In this document: piece by piece, positions 38,797-47,121 of the stretch
How positions within the stretch are numbered: position 1 is the first letter of the stretch
Layout: each line of letters starts with the position of its first letter
From: Kitasatospora atroaurantiaca
GTDB taxonomy: Bacteria; Actinomycetota; Actinomycetes; Streptomycetales; Streptomycetaceae
NCBI RefSeq assembly: GCF_007828955.1
Contig: NZ_VIVR01000001.1
Span: forward strand, 4,712,001 to 4,776,000
Length of the DNA: 64,000 nt
Reading direction: 5' to 3'
Notes under the pieces: generated by a model
Seen by the model: the letters and a program-made list of their open reading frames with translations, nothing else
What the model was told of the DNA's origin: nothing
Databases searched by the model: none
Translations under genes and position numbers: made by a program

Positions 38797-41001
38797 TCAG
38801 CTGAACTTGAACACGCGGTCCTTCGTCCCGGTCTTGTCGAGCACGGAGGCGATGCCGTCCGCGACGTCCTGCGGGGTGATCGCGACCTGTGCGCCGTTCT
38901 TCTTGAACTTGGACTTGTCGAACACGCCGTTCAGAGCGTCGTTCAGCTTGTCCAGGTCCCACTTCAGGACGACCTTGCCGGAGTCGTCCGGCACCAGGGT
39001 GAGCACCTTGCTCGCGGTGACCTTGCCGAACTCGAACTTCTTGGTGCCCGCCCAGACCATCACACTGCCGTTGAGCACCTGCTTGCCGAGCTCGTCGGCC
39101 GCGGCCTTCAGGGCGTCCTCGGAGATCTTGGGCTGAGCGGCGGTCACCGGCAGCGTCAGTACGGCGTCCTGCTCGCCGGCGGCGCGGCTGCGGTAGGCCT
39201 GCTCGACCTGATCCACGGCGGCGGCGGTGTCCACGGCCTGGCCGGCCTTGCCCGGTACCACCTCGGTCTTCCCGTCGGCGGTGAAGCGGACGAAGCCCTC
39301 CTGCAGGCCCTGGCCGGACTTGGCACCCAGCGCGTCCAGCGCGGCCTTGAGCTTGGCCCGGTCCACCTTCACCTCGGGCGCGACCGCCTTGCTGCCGCCG
39401 GCCAGCGAACCGATCACCTCGACCGGGTTGTAGCTGTGCTTGGTCAGGGCGTCCACGGTGGCCGTGGTGTCGAAGCTCAGACCAGCCGTGGCCGGGTCGA
39501 GGTCGACCGTCTGCTCGCCGATCTTGAGCTTGACCGGCTGCTGCCCGGCCTTGCCGACGGAGCCGTCCAGCGCGCTGACCGCCTGGTCGCGGGTGTCACC
39601 GCCGATGTCGGTGCCGAGCACCGTGGTGCCCTTGGGGATGTCGGCCTGGTTGAGCATCAGACCGGTGCCGTACGCGGCCGCGCCGGCGAAGAGCAGGCCG
39701 CCCACCGCGTACACGGCCAGCTTGGACCCGCGGCCCTTCTTACGGGCCTTGGCGGGCTTCTCCTCGGGGTCGAGGATCTCGTTCTCGGGGTCGGGGCGGA
39801 CGTGGCCCGGGCGCACGGTGCCCGGCGGGGTCGGCTCGCGCAGCGGCGCGGCGGCCTCGTACGGACCGTCGGCGAAGCGGCCGGGGCCCGGCTGGGCGGC
39901 GGCGAAGGGGTCCTGTGCGGCGCCCGGCCGGTTCGGCGCGAACGGGTCGGCGCCGGAGGCCGCCGGGGGAGCCGAGCCGAAGAGGTTCCCGTTGGGCGGG
40001 CCGCCGGGTATGGCAGCCGGCGGGAAGTCGTCCCCGACGGGATCGAAGCCGCCGATCTGGGTGTCCTCGGGCTCGCCCGCCACCTGCGGCGGCTGGGGCT
40101 GCCGGGGGCCGGGCTGACGACGCGCCGCGCCGCCGCCGGCGGGCCGGAACGGGTCGCCCGCACCCGAGGGGGCGGCGAACGGGTCGGCCGCGCCCGGGCC
40201 GGAGGTGGCGAACGGGTCGGCCGCGAACGGATCCCCCGACGGGCCGCCGGGGCCGGGGCCGCTCGGGCCCGCGCCGAAGCCGGGCCGACGGCCGGCACCG
40301 GGGTTGCCGGCGAACGGGTCCTCGGCCGTCCCGGGCTGCCGGCCCGCGGCGAACGGGGAGGCCGGTGCGCCGGAAGGCCGCGGAGCGGAGGCCTGGCGGT
40401 TCTGAGCGGGGCGCTCCTGAGCCGGCTGTTCCTGGGCGGGGCGGGAGGTCGGTGCGGGCTGGGCCGCGGCAGCCGTCCGGGGCGCGCCGGCACCCGCGGG
40501 CACCGGGGCCGGCCCGGAGCCGGTCTTCTGCCGGGGCCGGAACCACTCGCCGGTGCCCTCCGAGGAGCCGCCCTCGGGCTGCTTGCCCTCCTGCCACTCG
40601 GGCGGCAGGTTCGGCGGCGTCGAGCTCTGGGAACCGGCGTCGACCACCCCGAGCACGGGCGAGGACGAAGCTCCCGAGCGGTGCCGGGGACCAGACGGTT
40701 CGGCCGGCGCGGCCGGCGCGTCCTCGTTCTTGACCGTGCTGCGCACCACGACCGGCGGGATCGGCCGGGAGCCGGGGATGTTGATCCGGACCCTGGTGGT
40801 CAGCGTGGTCTCGGTCTTCGGTACGTCGTCGCCGTCGGCCGCCCCTGGCTGGGCCGCCGCGGGCTGACCGGCCGGACCGAAGGGGTCGGCGCCGAAGCCG
40901 TTCGGGACACCCGTGCCGTACGGCGGGGTGCCTGACGGGTAGGCGTCCGGGCCCTTACGACGGGGCGGCGGGTACGCGCTGTCAGATTCGCGGCTGCTCA
41001 A
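38797..41001 (-). CDS. Membrane protein with Pro/DPFA-rich N-terminus and YoaR-like peptidoglycan-binding domains
   Basis: A 734-aa protein in three parts. Residues 1-~420 are disordered, rich in Pro, Gly and Ala, with repeated DPFA motifs (e.g. SGDPFAADPFATSGP). One membrane helix follows (SKLAVYAVGGLLFAGAAAY, ~residue 425-445). The ~290-residue extracellular part contains DIGGDTRDQAVSALDG, LDPATAGLSFDTTATVDALT and VVPGKAGQAVDTAAAVDQV, features of putative peptidoglycan-binding YoaR/VanW-associated domains (two copies). No VanW or L,D-transpeptidase catalytic domain follows. TTG 41001 is the preferred start (GGAG 10 nt upstream), but starts up to 41229 are open. A structural or regulatory role at the cell wall is inferred. 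Confidence 0.75.
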   Translation of the reverse strand: MSSRESDSAYPPPRRKGPDAYPSGTPPYGTGVPNGFGADPFGPAGQPAAAQPGAADGDDVPKTETTLTTRVRINIPGSRPIPPVVVRSTVKNEDAPAAPAEPSGPRHRSGASSSPVLGVVDAGSQSSTPPNLPPEWQEGKQPEGGSSEGTGEWFRPRQKTGSGPAPVPAGAGAPRTAAAAQPAPTSRPAQEQPAQERPAQNRQASAPRPSGAPASPFAAGRQPGTAEDPFAGNPGAGRRPGFGAGPSGPGPGGPSGDPFAADPFATSGPGAADPFAAPSGAGDPFRPAGGGAARRQPGPRQPQPPQVAGEPEDTQIGGFDPVGDDFPPAAIPGGPPNGNLFGSAPPAASGADPFAPNRPGAAQDPFAAAQPGPGRFADGPYEAAAPLREPTPPGTVRPGHVRPDPENEILDPEEKPAKARKKGRGSKLAVYAVGGLLFAGAAAYGTGLMLNQADIPKGTTVLGTDIGGDTRDQAVSALDGSVGKAGQQPVKLKIGEQTVDLDPATAGLSFDTTATVDALTKHSYNPVEVIGSLAGGSKAVAPEVKVDRAKLKAALDALGAKSGQGLQEGFVRFTADGKTEVVPGKAGQAVDTAAAVDQVEQAYRSRAAGEQDAVLTLPVTAAQPKISEDALKAAADELGKQVLNGSVMVWAGTKKFEFGKVTASKVLTLVPDDSGKVVLKWDLDKLNDALNGVFDKSKFKKNGAQVAITPQDVADGIASVLDKTGTKDRVFKFS

Positions 41002-41339
41002 TGCTGCTCTGCTCCGGGTTCGCGGCCGCGCCGTCGGACGGGCGACCGCGGGTTGTGGGGCGCCAGCGCTGTCGTGCGGCGACTGCCGCCGCGCGATGAA
41101 CCGGACAACCCCTCCGACACCAGCTTCTTTACGTGTGGGCTTGCGGCACGCCGCCCGCCTCGCGATTGGGCGAAGGTACCTGCTCGTCCTCCGTCCGCAC
41201 CCACCGGGGCCGACCTGCTGCGGCACCACCTTACTGGGAAGACGTGCAGGGCGAACTGGTTCGGATAGAACCTGATACGTCCGGGTTCCTCCGGTATGAG
41301 ACTACGGGCGACGGCCTCTGACTGCTCGTCGCCGACGGC
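41002..41339. other. Intergenic or 5' region upstream of peptidoglycan-binding protein
   Basis: The frame of the downstream gene stays open through most of this stretch but encodes Arg/Pro-rich sequence without domain character. I see no separate gene, no clear promoter boxes and no repeat of note. Confidence 0.3.
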
Positions 41340-41774
41340 TCACCGCTTGGGTCCCGGCGCACCGAATCCGAAGCCGTACCTGGTCGGCAGGGTGGCGCAG
41401 ATCACTCCGCTGACCGCACCCAGGAAGATGTAGGCGTACGAGGTCAGATCGGCTGCCAGGACGAAGTCGCCCTCCGGGCGCGGGGCCATCAGCACCAGCA
41501 GCATCGCGAACCAGCCGATCATCGGCACCCCGGCGCCCAGCTTGGTCCCGGTCAGCCGCAGGCCGCCGTAGAAGACCGCGGCCGTCGCGGCCAGGGCCAG
41601 CAGCAGCCCGGCCGGTGCCCACAGTGCCTGCACGAAACATCCGCACAGCGACACCAGCGCACCGAGCACGAAGAGCAGCACATACGCGGCGATCCGCGCG
41701 CCGAGCGGGGGCTGGGGCTCGGAGAGCCGCTCACTGCGGCTGCCCAGCACCTTGGCGGGGAGGCTGCGGCTCAT
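41340..41774 (-). CDS. DUF6113 family membrane protein
   Basis: A 144-aa integral membrane protein with four predicted helices ([69 protein letters not shown]). The small size, C-terminal Gly-Phe-Gly-Ala-Pro tail and position directly behind mshB match the DUF6113 family of actinobacteria. The start overlaps the mshB stop (ATGA), so both are translated together. The linkage to mycothiol synthesis is conserved in streptomycetes as far as I recall, but no biochemical role is known. Confidence 0.8.
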   Translation of the reverse strand: MSRSLPAKVLGSRSERLSEPQPPLGARIAAYVLLFVLGALVSLCGCFVQALWAPAGLLLALAATAAVFYGGLRLTGTKLGAGVPMIGWFAMLLVLMAPRPEGDFVLAADLTSYAYIFLGAVSGVICATLPTRYGFGFGAPGPKR

Positions 41775-42673
41775 CGGGCCACCACCTCCGCGCCGAGGCC
41801 CGCGAAGAGGTCGGTCTCGGGCCGCTCGGGCCCGGGAGCACCGTGGACGAGCTGGTAGTACTCGGTCGCCACCAGGGGCTGTCCGAGGTCGTTGCTGAGG
41901 GCGAAGAAGTCGCCGTCGACGGTGATCTGGGTGGCGTGCGCCCGCATCGCGGCCGCCTTGGCGCCAGCGTACGCCGCACCGTCGATCACCGTGGTGACCA
42001 CCTCGTCGTCCACCACCCCCGGCACGTCCCCGACTTGGGCCACCCCGGGGAACGGCGCCTTGGCGGCCGTCTCGGCCAGCCCCTGCTCGATCACCGAGCG
42101 CGGCATCCGGTTGTAGTAGACCTTGGCGATCCGCCAGGGCGCGCCCAGCTCGGGCCGGAAGCCCGCGTCGGCGGCCAACTCGTACGCCCGCAGCGCGACC
42201 CGGTGCGCCTGGATGTGGTCGGGGTGGCCGTAGCCGCCCTGCTCGTCGTACGTCGCCAGCACCTGCGGCCGCACCTCGCGGACGACGGCCACCAGGTGGC
42301 CGGCCGCCTCGTCCGGGTCGGCCTGCCAGAAGCAGTGGCGGACGTCGTTGTCGGGCACGCCCATCATCCCCGAGTCCCGGTAGCGCCCGGCCCCGCCCAG
42401 AAAGCGGAAATCGGCGACGCCGACCTCGCGCATCGCGGAGGCCAGCTCGCCGATCCGGTACTCGCCCAGGGCGTCCTCCCGATCGGCCGTCAGATGGGCC
42501 AGCTCGGGCGGGATCACCTCGCCGCCCTCGCCGAGGGTGCAGGTCACCAGGGTGACCGAGGCGCCCTCGGCGGCGTACCGGGCCATGGTGGCGCCGTTGC
42601 CGATCGACTCGTCGTCGGGGTGGGCGTGCACCAGCAGCAGGCGGCGGGTCGGCTGGTCGGCGGCAGCGGTCAT
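41771..42673 (-). CDS. mshB: N-acetyl-1-D-myo-inositol-2-amino-2-deoxy-alpha-D-glucopyranoside deacetylase (MshB)
   Basis: A 300-aa zinc hydrolase of the LmbE/PIG-L family that removes acetate from GlcNAc-inositol, the second step of mycothiol synthesis. The zinc motif AHPDDE (H18, D21) follows RRLLLV, and the distal ligand is in [18 protein letters not shown]. The segments [20 protein letters not shown] and [17 protein letters not shown] are characteristic of MshB over the mycothiol conjugate amidase Mca. Length fits. ATG 42673 opens a two-gene unit with the DUF6113 gene. The presence of MshB supports an actinobacterial, mycothiol-producing host. Confidence 0.95.
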   Translation of the reverse strand: MTAAADQPTRRLLLVHAHPDDESIGNGATMARYAAEGASVTLVTCTLGEGGEVIPPELAHLTADREDALGEYRIGELASAMREVGVADFRFLGGAGRYRDSGMMGVPDNDVRHCFWQADPDEAAGHLVAVVREVRPQVLATYDEQGGYGHPDHIQAHRVALRAYELAADAGFRPELGAPWRIAKVYYNRMPRSVIEQGLAETAAKAPFPGVAQVGDVPGVVDDEVVTTVIDGAAYAGAKAAAMRAHATQITVDGDFFALSNDLGQPLVATEYYQLVHGAPGPERPETDLFAGLGAEVVAR

Positions 42674-42701
42674 GGACAGCAGCCTAGCGACCGGCGCCGG
42701 G

Positions 42702-42896
42702 CTAGAGCTTCAGGCCATTGATCATCCCTGCCACGTTGCTGGTCACCTGCTGGATCGACGGCGCGATCGAGCTGGACGCGAGGTAGAAGCCGAGCAGCGC
42801 GCACACGATCGCGTGCGACAGCTTCAGGCCGGAACGACGGATCATCACCACCACGATGACCAGCATCAGCACGGCTGCGGAGATGGACAAAGGCAT
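42702..42896 (-). CDS. Small membrane protein, unknown function
   Basis: A 64-aa protein starting [20 protein letters not shown] with a single strong N-terminal helix, then [20 protein letters not shown], a second hydrophobic segment, and a short Ser/Ile-rich tail. ATG 42896 has an AAGGGGTG ribosome site. It is upstream of mshB by 29 bp and could be cotranscribed. I recognise the general type (small streptomycete membrane proteins kept as single copies) but cannot name a function. Confidence 0.65.
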   Translation of the reverse strand: MPLSISAAVLMLVIVVVMIRRSGLKLSHAIVCALLGFYLASSSIAPSIQQVTSNVAGMINGLKL

Positions 42897-43194
42897 GACG
42901 GCACCCCTTCTCGGGTGCGCCACCCTCGGGGGAGGGCGGCGGTCGGGACGTGCGGGACAAGCTCTCGATCCGGCACCGGATGAACGGGACGCTCCGGCTC
43001 CGCATCGATGACTCAAGAGATACCCGATCGGTGAGGATTGCATTACTTTCCGTGAGGTCGCACATCCCGGGCACGGGGGCGTCCGACGGGCGCATTCCCC
43101 GGTGGGAGGGGGTCCCGGGGCTCTGCGGGGCGAGTTCCGGCGGATGCGCCGAACGAGTGAGCGGCGCCGCGCACAAGCCTTAGGGTCTGGTGCC

Positions 43195-45309
43195 ATGAGC
43201 ACCGACACACCCTCGGACACCTTCCCCCGGCAGTACGCGCGCACCCTGCGCTACACCGTCGGCGCGCCCCGGTCCTTCGCCGTCGCACCCGACGGCTCCC
43301 GGGTCGCCTTCCTGCGCTCCCGCTCGGGCAGCGACCGCGCCAACCTGCTGTGGACCCTCGACACCGGGACCGGCCGGGAGCGCATCGCGGCCGATCCCCT
43401 CGCCCTCCTCGGCGGCGGCGAGGAGGACCTCTCCCCGGCCGAGAAGGCCCGCCGCGAGCGCAGCCGCGAAGGATCGGCCGGCATCGTCGGCTTCGCCCTG
43501 GACGGCGCCGGCGCTCTCGCCGCCTTCGCGCTCTCCGGCCGCCTCTTCACCGCCGACCTGGTCGCCGGCACCGCGCGCGAGCTGCCCGCCGCCGGGCCCC
43601 TGGTGGACCCGCGGCCCTCGCCCGACGGCGCGTACGTGGCCTACGCGACCACCTCCGGCGAACTGCGGCTCAGCCGCACCGACGGGAGCGAGGACCGGGC
43701 GCTGGCGGAGCCGGAGAAGGAAGGGGTGACGTGGGGTCAGGCCGAGTTCATCGCCCAGGAGGAGATGGACCGCGACCGCGGCTACTGGTGGTCCCCCGAC
43801 AGCGACCGGCTGCTCGCCGCCCGCGCCGACGACGCCCCCGTGCAGCGCTGGTGGATCGCCGACCCGGCCAATCCCGGCAGCACCCCGGCCGAGGTCGCGT
43901 ACCCGGCGGCCGGCACCCCCAACGCCGAGGTCGGCCTCTGGCTGCTCGGCCTGGACGGCTCGCGGGCCGAGGTGCGGTGGGACCGCGAGGCGTTCCCGTA
44001 CCTGGCCCGGGTGCACTGGTCGGCCGGTGGCCCGCCGCTGCTGCTGGTGCAGGCCCGCGACCAGCGCAGCCAGCAGATCCGGACCGTCGACCTCGCCTCG
44101 GGGGCCACCGAGCTGCTGCTGGAGGAGCAGGACGAGATCTGGCTCGACCTCTTCCCGGGCGTCCCGGCCTGGACCCCGGACGGGCAGCTGGTCCGGATCA
44201 GCGACGAGGGCGGCGTGCGGGCGCTGGTGATCGGCGACCGCGCCGTCACCGGCGACGCGCTGCACGTCCGGTCGGTCTTCGCCGTCACCGATGACGCGGT
44301 GCTCTTCTCCGCCTCCGCCGGGCCCGCCGACACCGAGCTGCCGCCCGGCTGGACCGGCCTCTTCCAGGCGGACCGGGACGGCGTCAGCCCGTTCGCCCCC
44401 AACGGCGACGGCGCCGCCTCGGCCGTCCACGCCGGCGGCGTCACGGTGCTCTCCACCACCTCCGCCGAGCAGGCGGGCAGCACCGTCCAGGTGCTCCGCG
44501 ACGGCAAGGCGATCGCCACCATCGCCTCGGGCGCCGAGACCCCGCTGATCACCGCCAGGCCGGCCTTCCGCTTCGCGGGCGCGCGACGGATCCCGACGGC
44601 CGTGTTCCTGCCCACCGGCTACGACCGCGAGCGCGACGGGGCACTGCCGGTGCTGATGGACCCGTACGGCGGGCCGCACGGCCAGCGGGTCGTCCAGGCG
44701 CACAACCCGCACCTGACCTCGCAGTGGTTCGCCGACCAGGGCTTCGCCGTGATCGTCGCCGACGGGCGCGGCACCCCCGGACGCAGCCCGGAGTGGGAGA
44801 AGGCCATCGCCTTCGACTTCGCCGGGGCCACCCTGGACGACCAGGTGGAGGCGCTGCAGGCGCTCGCCGAGGAGTTCCCGCTGGACCTCGGCCGGGTCGC
44901 CATCCGCGGCTGGTCGTACGGCGGCTACCTCTCCGCGCTAGCGGTGCTGCGCCGCCCCGACGTCTTCCACGCGGCCGTCTCCGGCGCACCCGTGACGGAC
45001 TGGCAGCTCTACGACACCCACTACACCGAGCGCTACCTCGGCCACCCCGCCGAGCGCCCGGAGGTGTACGCCGCCAACTCGCTGATCGAGGACGCACCCA
45101 AGCTGGAGCGGCCCCTGATGATCATTCACGGGCTCGCCGACGACAACGTGGTGGCCGCGCACACCCTGCGCCTCTCCTCCGCCCTGCTCGCAGCCGGCCG
45201 CCCGCACACCGTGCTGCCGCTCTCCGGCGTCACGCACATGACCCCGCAGGAGCAGGTCGCGGAGAACCTGCTGCTGCTCCAGGTGGACTTCTTGAAGAGC
45301 TCTCTCTGA
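43195..45309 (+). CDS. S9 family prolyl oligopeptidase / dipeptidyl-peptidase IV-like
   Basis: A 704-aa serine peptidase. The N-terminal ~450 residues form a DPP IV-type beta-propeller (SFAVAPDGSRVAFLRSRSG; QAEFIAQEEMDRDRGYWWSP, whose EE pair binds the substrate N-terminus). The C-terminal alpha/beta hydrolase contains G-W-S-Y-G-G with nucleophile Ser574, Asp649/650 in HGLADDN and His681 in GVTHMTP. No signal peptide is present, so it is likely cytoplasmic and cleaves short peptides after Pro/Ala. It could digest oligopeptides brought in by the nearby Opp systems, though the link is positional only. ATG 43195 was chosen by the end of low-complexity frame upstream. Confidence 0.92.
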   Translation: MSTDTPSDTFPRQYARTLRYTVGAPRSFAVAPDGSRVAFLRSRSGSDRANLLWTLDTGTGRERIAADPLALLGGGEEDLSPAEKARRERSREGSAGIVGFALDGAGALAAFALSGRLFTADLVAGTARELPAAGPLVDPRPSPDGAYVAYATTSGELRLSRTDGSEDRALAEPEKEGVTWGQAEFIAQEEMDRDRGYWWSPDSDRLLAARADDAPVQRWWIADPANPGSTPAEVAYPAAGTPNAEVGLWLLGLDGSRAEVRWDREAFPYLARVHWSAGGPPLLLVQARDQRSQQIRTVDLASGATELLLEEQDEIWLDLFPGVPAWTPDGQLVRISDEGGVRALVIGDRAVTGDALHVRSVFAVTDDAVLFSASAGPADTELPPGWTGLFQADRDGVSPFAPNGDGAASAVHAGGVTVLSTTSAEQAGSTVQVLRDGKAIATIASGAETPLITARPAFRFAGARRIPTAVFLPTGYDRERDGALPVLMDPYGGPHGQRVVQAHNPHLTSQWFADQGFAVIVADGRGTPGRSPEWEKAIAFDFAGATLDDQVEALQALAEEFPLDLGRVAIRGWSYGGYLSALAVLRRPDVFHAAVSGAPVTDWQLYDTHYTERYLGHPAERPEVYAANSLIEDAPKLERPLMIIHGLADDNVVAAHTLRLSSALLAAGRPHTVLPLSGVTHMTPQEQVAENLLLLQVDFLKSSL

Positions 45310-45316
45310 GCGTCGT

Positions 45317-45360
45317 CGTCCCGTCCCCCGCATGACATCTGTCATACGGAGGACGGGACG
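45317..45360. promoter_or_regulatory. Long inverted repeat with ATGACA-TC-TGTCAT core
   Basis: Two 21-bp arms about a TC centre match at 19 of 21 positions, and pairing extends outward to about 45314-45363. The core ATGACATCTGTCAT (45332-45345) is a perfect dyad. The position, 8 bp past the peptidase stop and 74 bp before the ABC transporter start, suits both a terminator and an operator for the DesR-like regulator encoded downstream. Confidence 0.6.
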
Positions 45361-45433
45361 GCGCACACTGCCGACGCTCCCCCTGATCGCGGGAATCTTG
45401 AGCCATCAGCCGATCAGGAGAGGACGCGGACGG

Positions 45434-46402
45434 ATGAGCACACGGGTGAGCGAGGGCGGTGAGGTCGCCGCCTTCAGGAACGTCAGCAAGAGCTACGGCC
45501 GGGTCAAGGCGGTGAACGGCCTCGACCTGGTGCTGCGCCCCGGCGAGACGGTGGCGCTGCTGGGGCCCAACGGGGCAGGGAAGTCGAGCAGCCTCGACCT
45601 GCTGCTCGGCCTGCGCGAGCCCGACCGGGGCAGCGTCTCGCTCTTCGGCGGCGCCCCGCGCGCGGCCATCGAGGCCGGCCGGGTCGGCGCGATGCTGCAG
45701 AGCGGCGGTCTGATGGGCGACGTCAAGGTCCGCGAACTGGTGAAGTTCGCCTGCGCCATCCACCCGCGCGGCCACCGGGTCGAGGAGGTGCTGCGCAACG
45801 CCGGCATCACCGAGATCGCCGACCGCAAGGTCGACAAGCTCTCCGGCGGCCAGGAACAGCGGGTCCGCTTCGCCCTCGCCATCGCCGGGGCCAACGACCT
45901 GATCGTCCTCGACGAGCCGACCACCGGCATGGACGTCTCCGTCCGCCGGCAGTTCTGGGCCACCATGCGCGCCCAGGCCGACGCGGGACGCACGGTCCTC
46001 TTCGCCACCCACTACCTGGAGGAGGCGGACTCGATCGCCGACCGGGTCCTCGTCCTGCACAAGGGCCGGCTGATCGCCGACGGTACCTCCGCCGAGATCA
46101 AGGCCAAGGCGGGCGCCCGCCGGATCACCTTCGAGCTGCACGCCTCCGACGGCCTCTTCGAGGAGGCCGCCCTGCGGGCCCTCCCCGGCACCGTGAGCCT
46201 GGACGTCACCGGCCACGCCGACGGCGTACGGACGGTACGGATCCGCAGCACCGACGCCGACGCGGGCGTCGCGGGCCTCTACAAGGCCGGGCTGTACCCG
46301 CGCGGCCTGGAGGTCACCAGCCTGGGCCTGGAGCAGGCCTTCCTGACCATCACCGGCGAAGCCGACGACGAGACCGACACCGAAGAGGAGAGCGCGCGAT
46401 GA
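45434..46402 (+). CDS. ABC transporter ATP-binding protein (drug-exporter type)
   Basis: A 322-aa ATPase with Walker A LLGPNGAGKSS, Q-loop MLQSGGLMGDVKV, signature KLSGGQEQRVRFA (the usual Q-Q/R variant with Q-E-Q), Walker B DLIVLDEPTTGMDV and H-loop TLFATHYLEEAD. The C-terminal ~100 residues (ITFELHASDGLFEEAAL) are the regulatory domain found in DrrA-like and LnrL-like exporters. ATG 45434 follows the GGAGAGGACG ribosome site. It overlaps the permease gene by 4 bp and heads a transporter/two-component operon, an arrangement used by antibiotic-sensing systems such as B. subtilis LnrJK-LnrLMN. Confidence 0.92.
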   Translation: MSTRVSEGGEVAAFRNVSKSYGRVKAVNGLDLVLRPGETVALLGPNGAGKSSSLDLLLGLREPDRGSVSLFGGAPRAAIEAGRVGAMLQSGGLMGDVKVRELVKFACAIHPRGHRVEEVLRNAGITEIADRKVDKLSGGQEQRVRFALAIAGANDLIVLDEPTTGMDVSVRRQFWATMRAQADAGRTVLFATHYLEEADSIADRVLVLHKGRLIADGTSAEIKAKAGARRITFELHASDGLFEEAALRALPGTVSLDVTGHADGVRTVRIRSTDADAGVAGLYKAGLYPRGLEVTSLGLEQAFLTITGEADDETDTEEESAR

Positions 46403-47121
46403 CCACCCTGATCCAGCTGGAGATCATGCGCACCCTGCGCAACAAGCGGTACCTCCTCTTCACGGTCCTCTACCCGGCCCTGCTTTACGTCTTCTTCATC
46501 AGCGCCTACGACGGCGGCAACGTGGCGGGCGGCATCCCGGCGAAGTCGTACTTCATGGTCTCGATGGCCACCTTCGGCGCGGTCGGCGCCGTACTGACCG
46601 GCAGTGCGCAGCGGATCTCGCTGGAGCGCAAGAGCGGCTGGGTCCGCCAGCTGCGGCTGACGGCGCTGCCCGGCAGGGCGTACACCGTCGCCAAGATCGC
46701 CTCGTGTGCGGTGACCACGCTGCCCGCGATCCTGATCGTCTTCGCGATCGGTGCCATCGAGGGCGTCTCGCTCAGCGCCGCGCAGTGGCTGGGTCTTGCG
46801 GGTGCGCTCTGGCTCGGCAGCTTCGTCTTCGCCGCGCTGGGTGTCGCCCTCGGGTACGCCGCGCAGCCGGACGCGGTGCAGCCGATCGTGATGATCGTCT
46901 ACATGCTGATGGCCCTCTTCGGCGGCACCTGGTTCCCGGTGAGCGGCTCGCTCAAGAACTTCGCCCAGTTCAACCCGGTCTACCTGTACAACCAGCTGGC
47001 CACCTTCGTTCAGCCGGGCCACTCCCTCAACACCGCAGCGGTGGCCGGGATGGCGGGATTCCTGGTGGCCTTCGTGGCTGCGGCCGCCTACCTGTACCGC
47101 AAGGACACCAAGACGGCATGA
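46399..47121 (+). CDS. ABC transporter permease (ABC-2 type)
   Basis: A 240-aa membrane protein with six predicted helices (YLLFTVLYPALLYVFFISA near the start, MIVYMLMALFGGTWFPVSG near the end). The Phe-Gly-Gly-Thr-Trp-Phe-Pro motif and a periplasmic loop after helix 1 are typical of ABC-2 exporters. Start overlaps the ATPase stop (ATGA) and its end overlaps the sensor kinase start, so the four genes form one coupled operon. The substrate is unknown; a lipid, peptide or antibiotic is likely. Confidence 0.9.
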   Translation: MTTLIQLEIMRTLRNKRYLLFTVLYPALLYVFFISAYDGGNVAGGIPAKSYFMVSMATFGAVGAVLTGSAQRISLERKSGWVRQLRLTALPGRAYTVAKIASCAVTTLPAILIVFAIGAIEGVSLSAAQWLGLAGALWLGSFVFAALGVALGYAAQPDAVQPIVMIVYMLMALFGGTWFPVSGSLKNFAQFNPVYLYNQLATFVQPGHSLNTAAVAGMAGFLVAFVAAAAYLYRKDTKTA

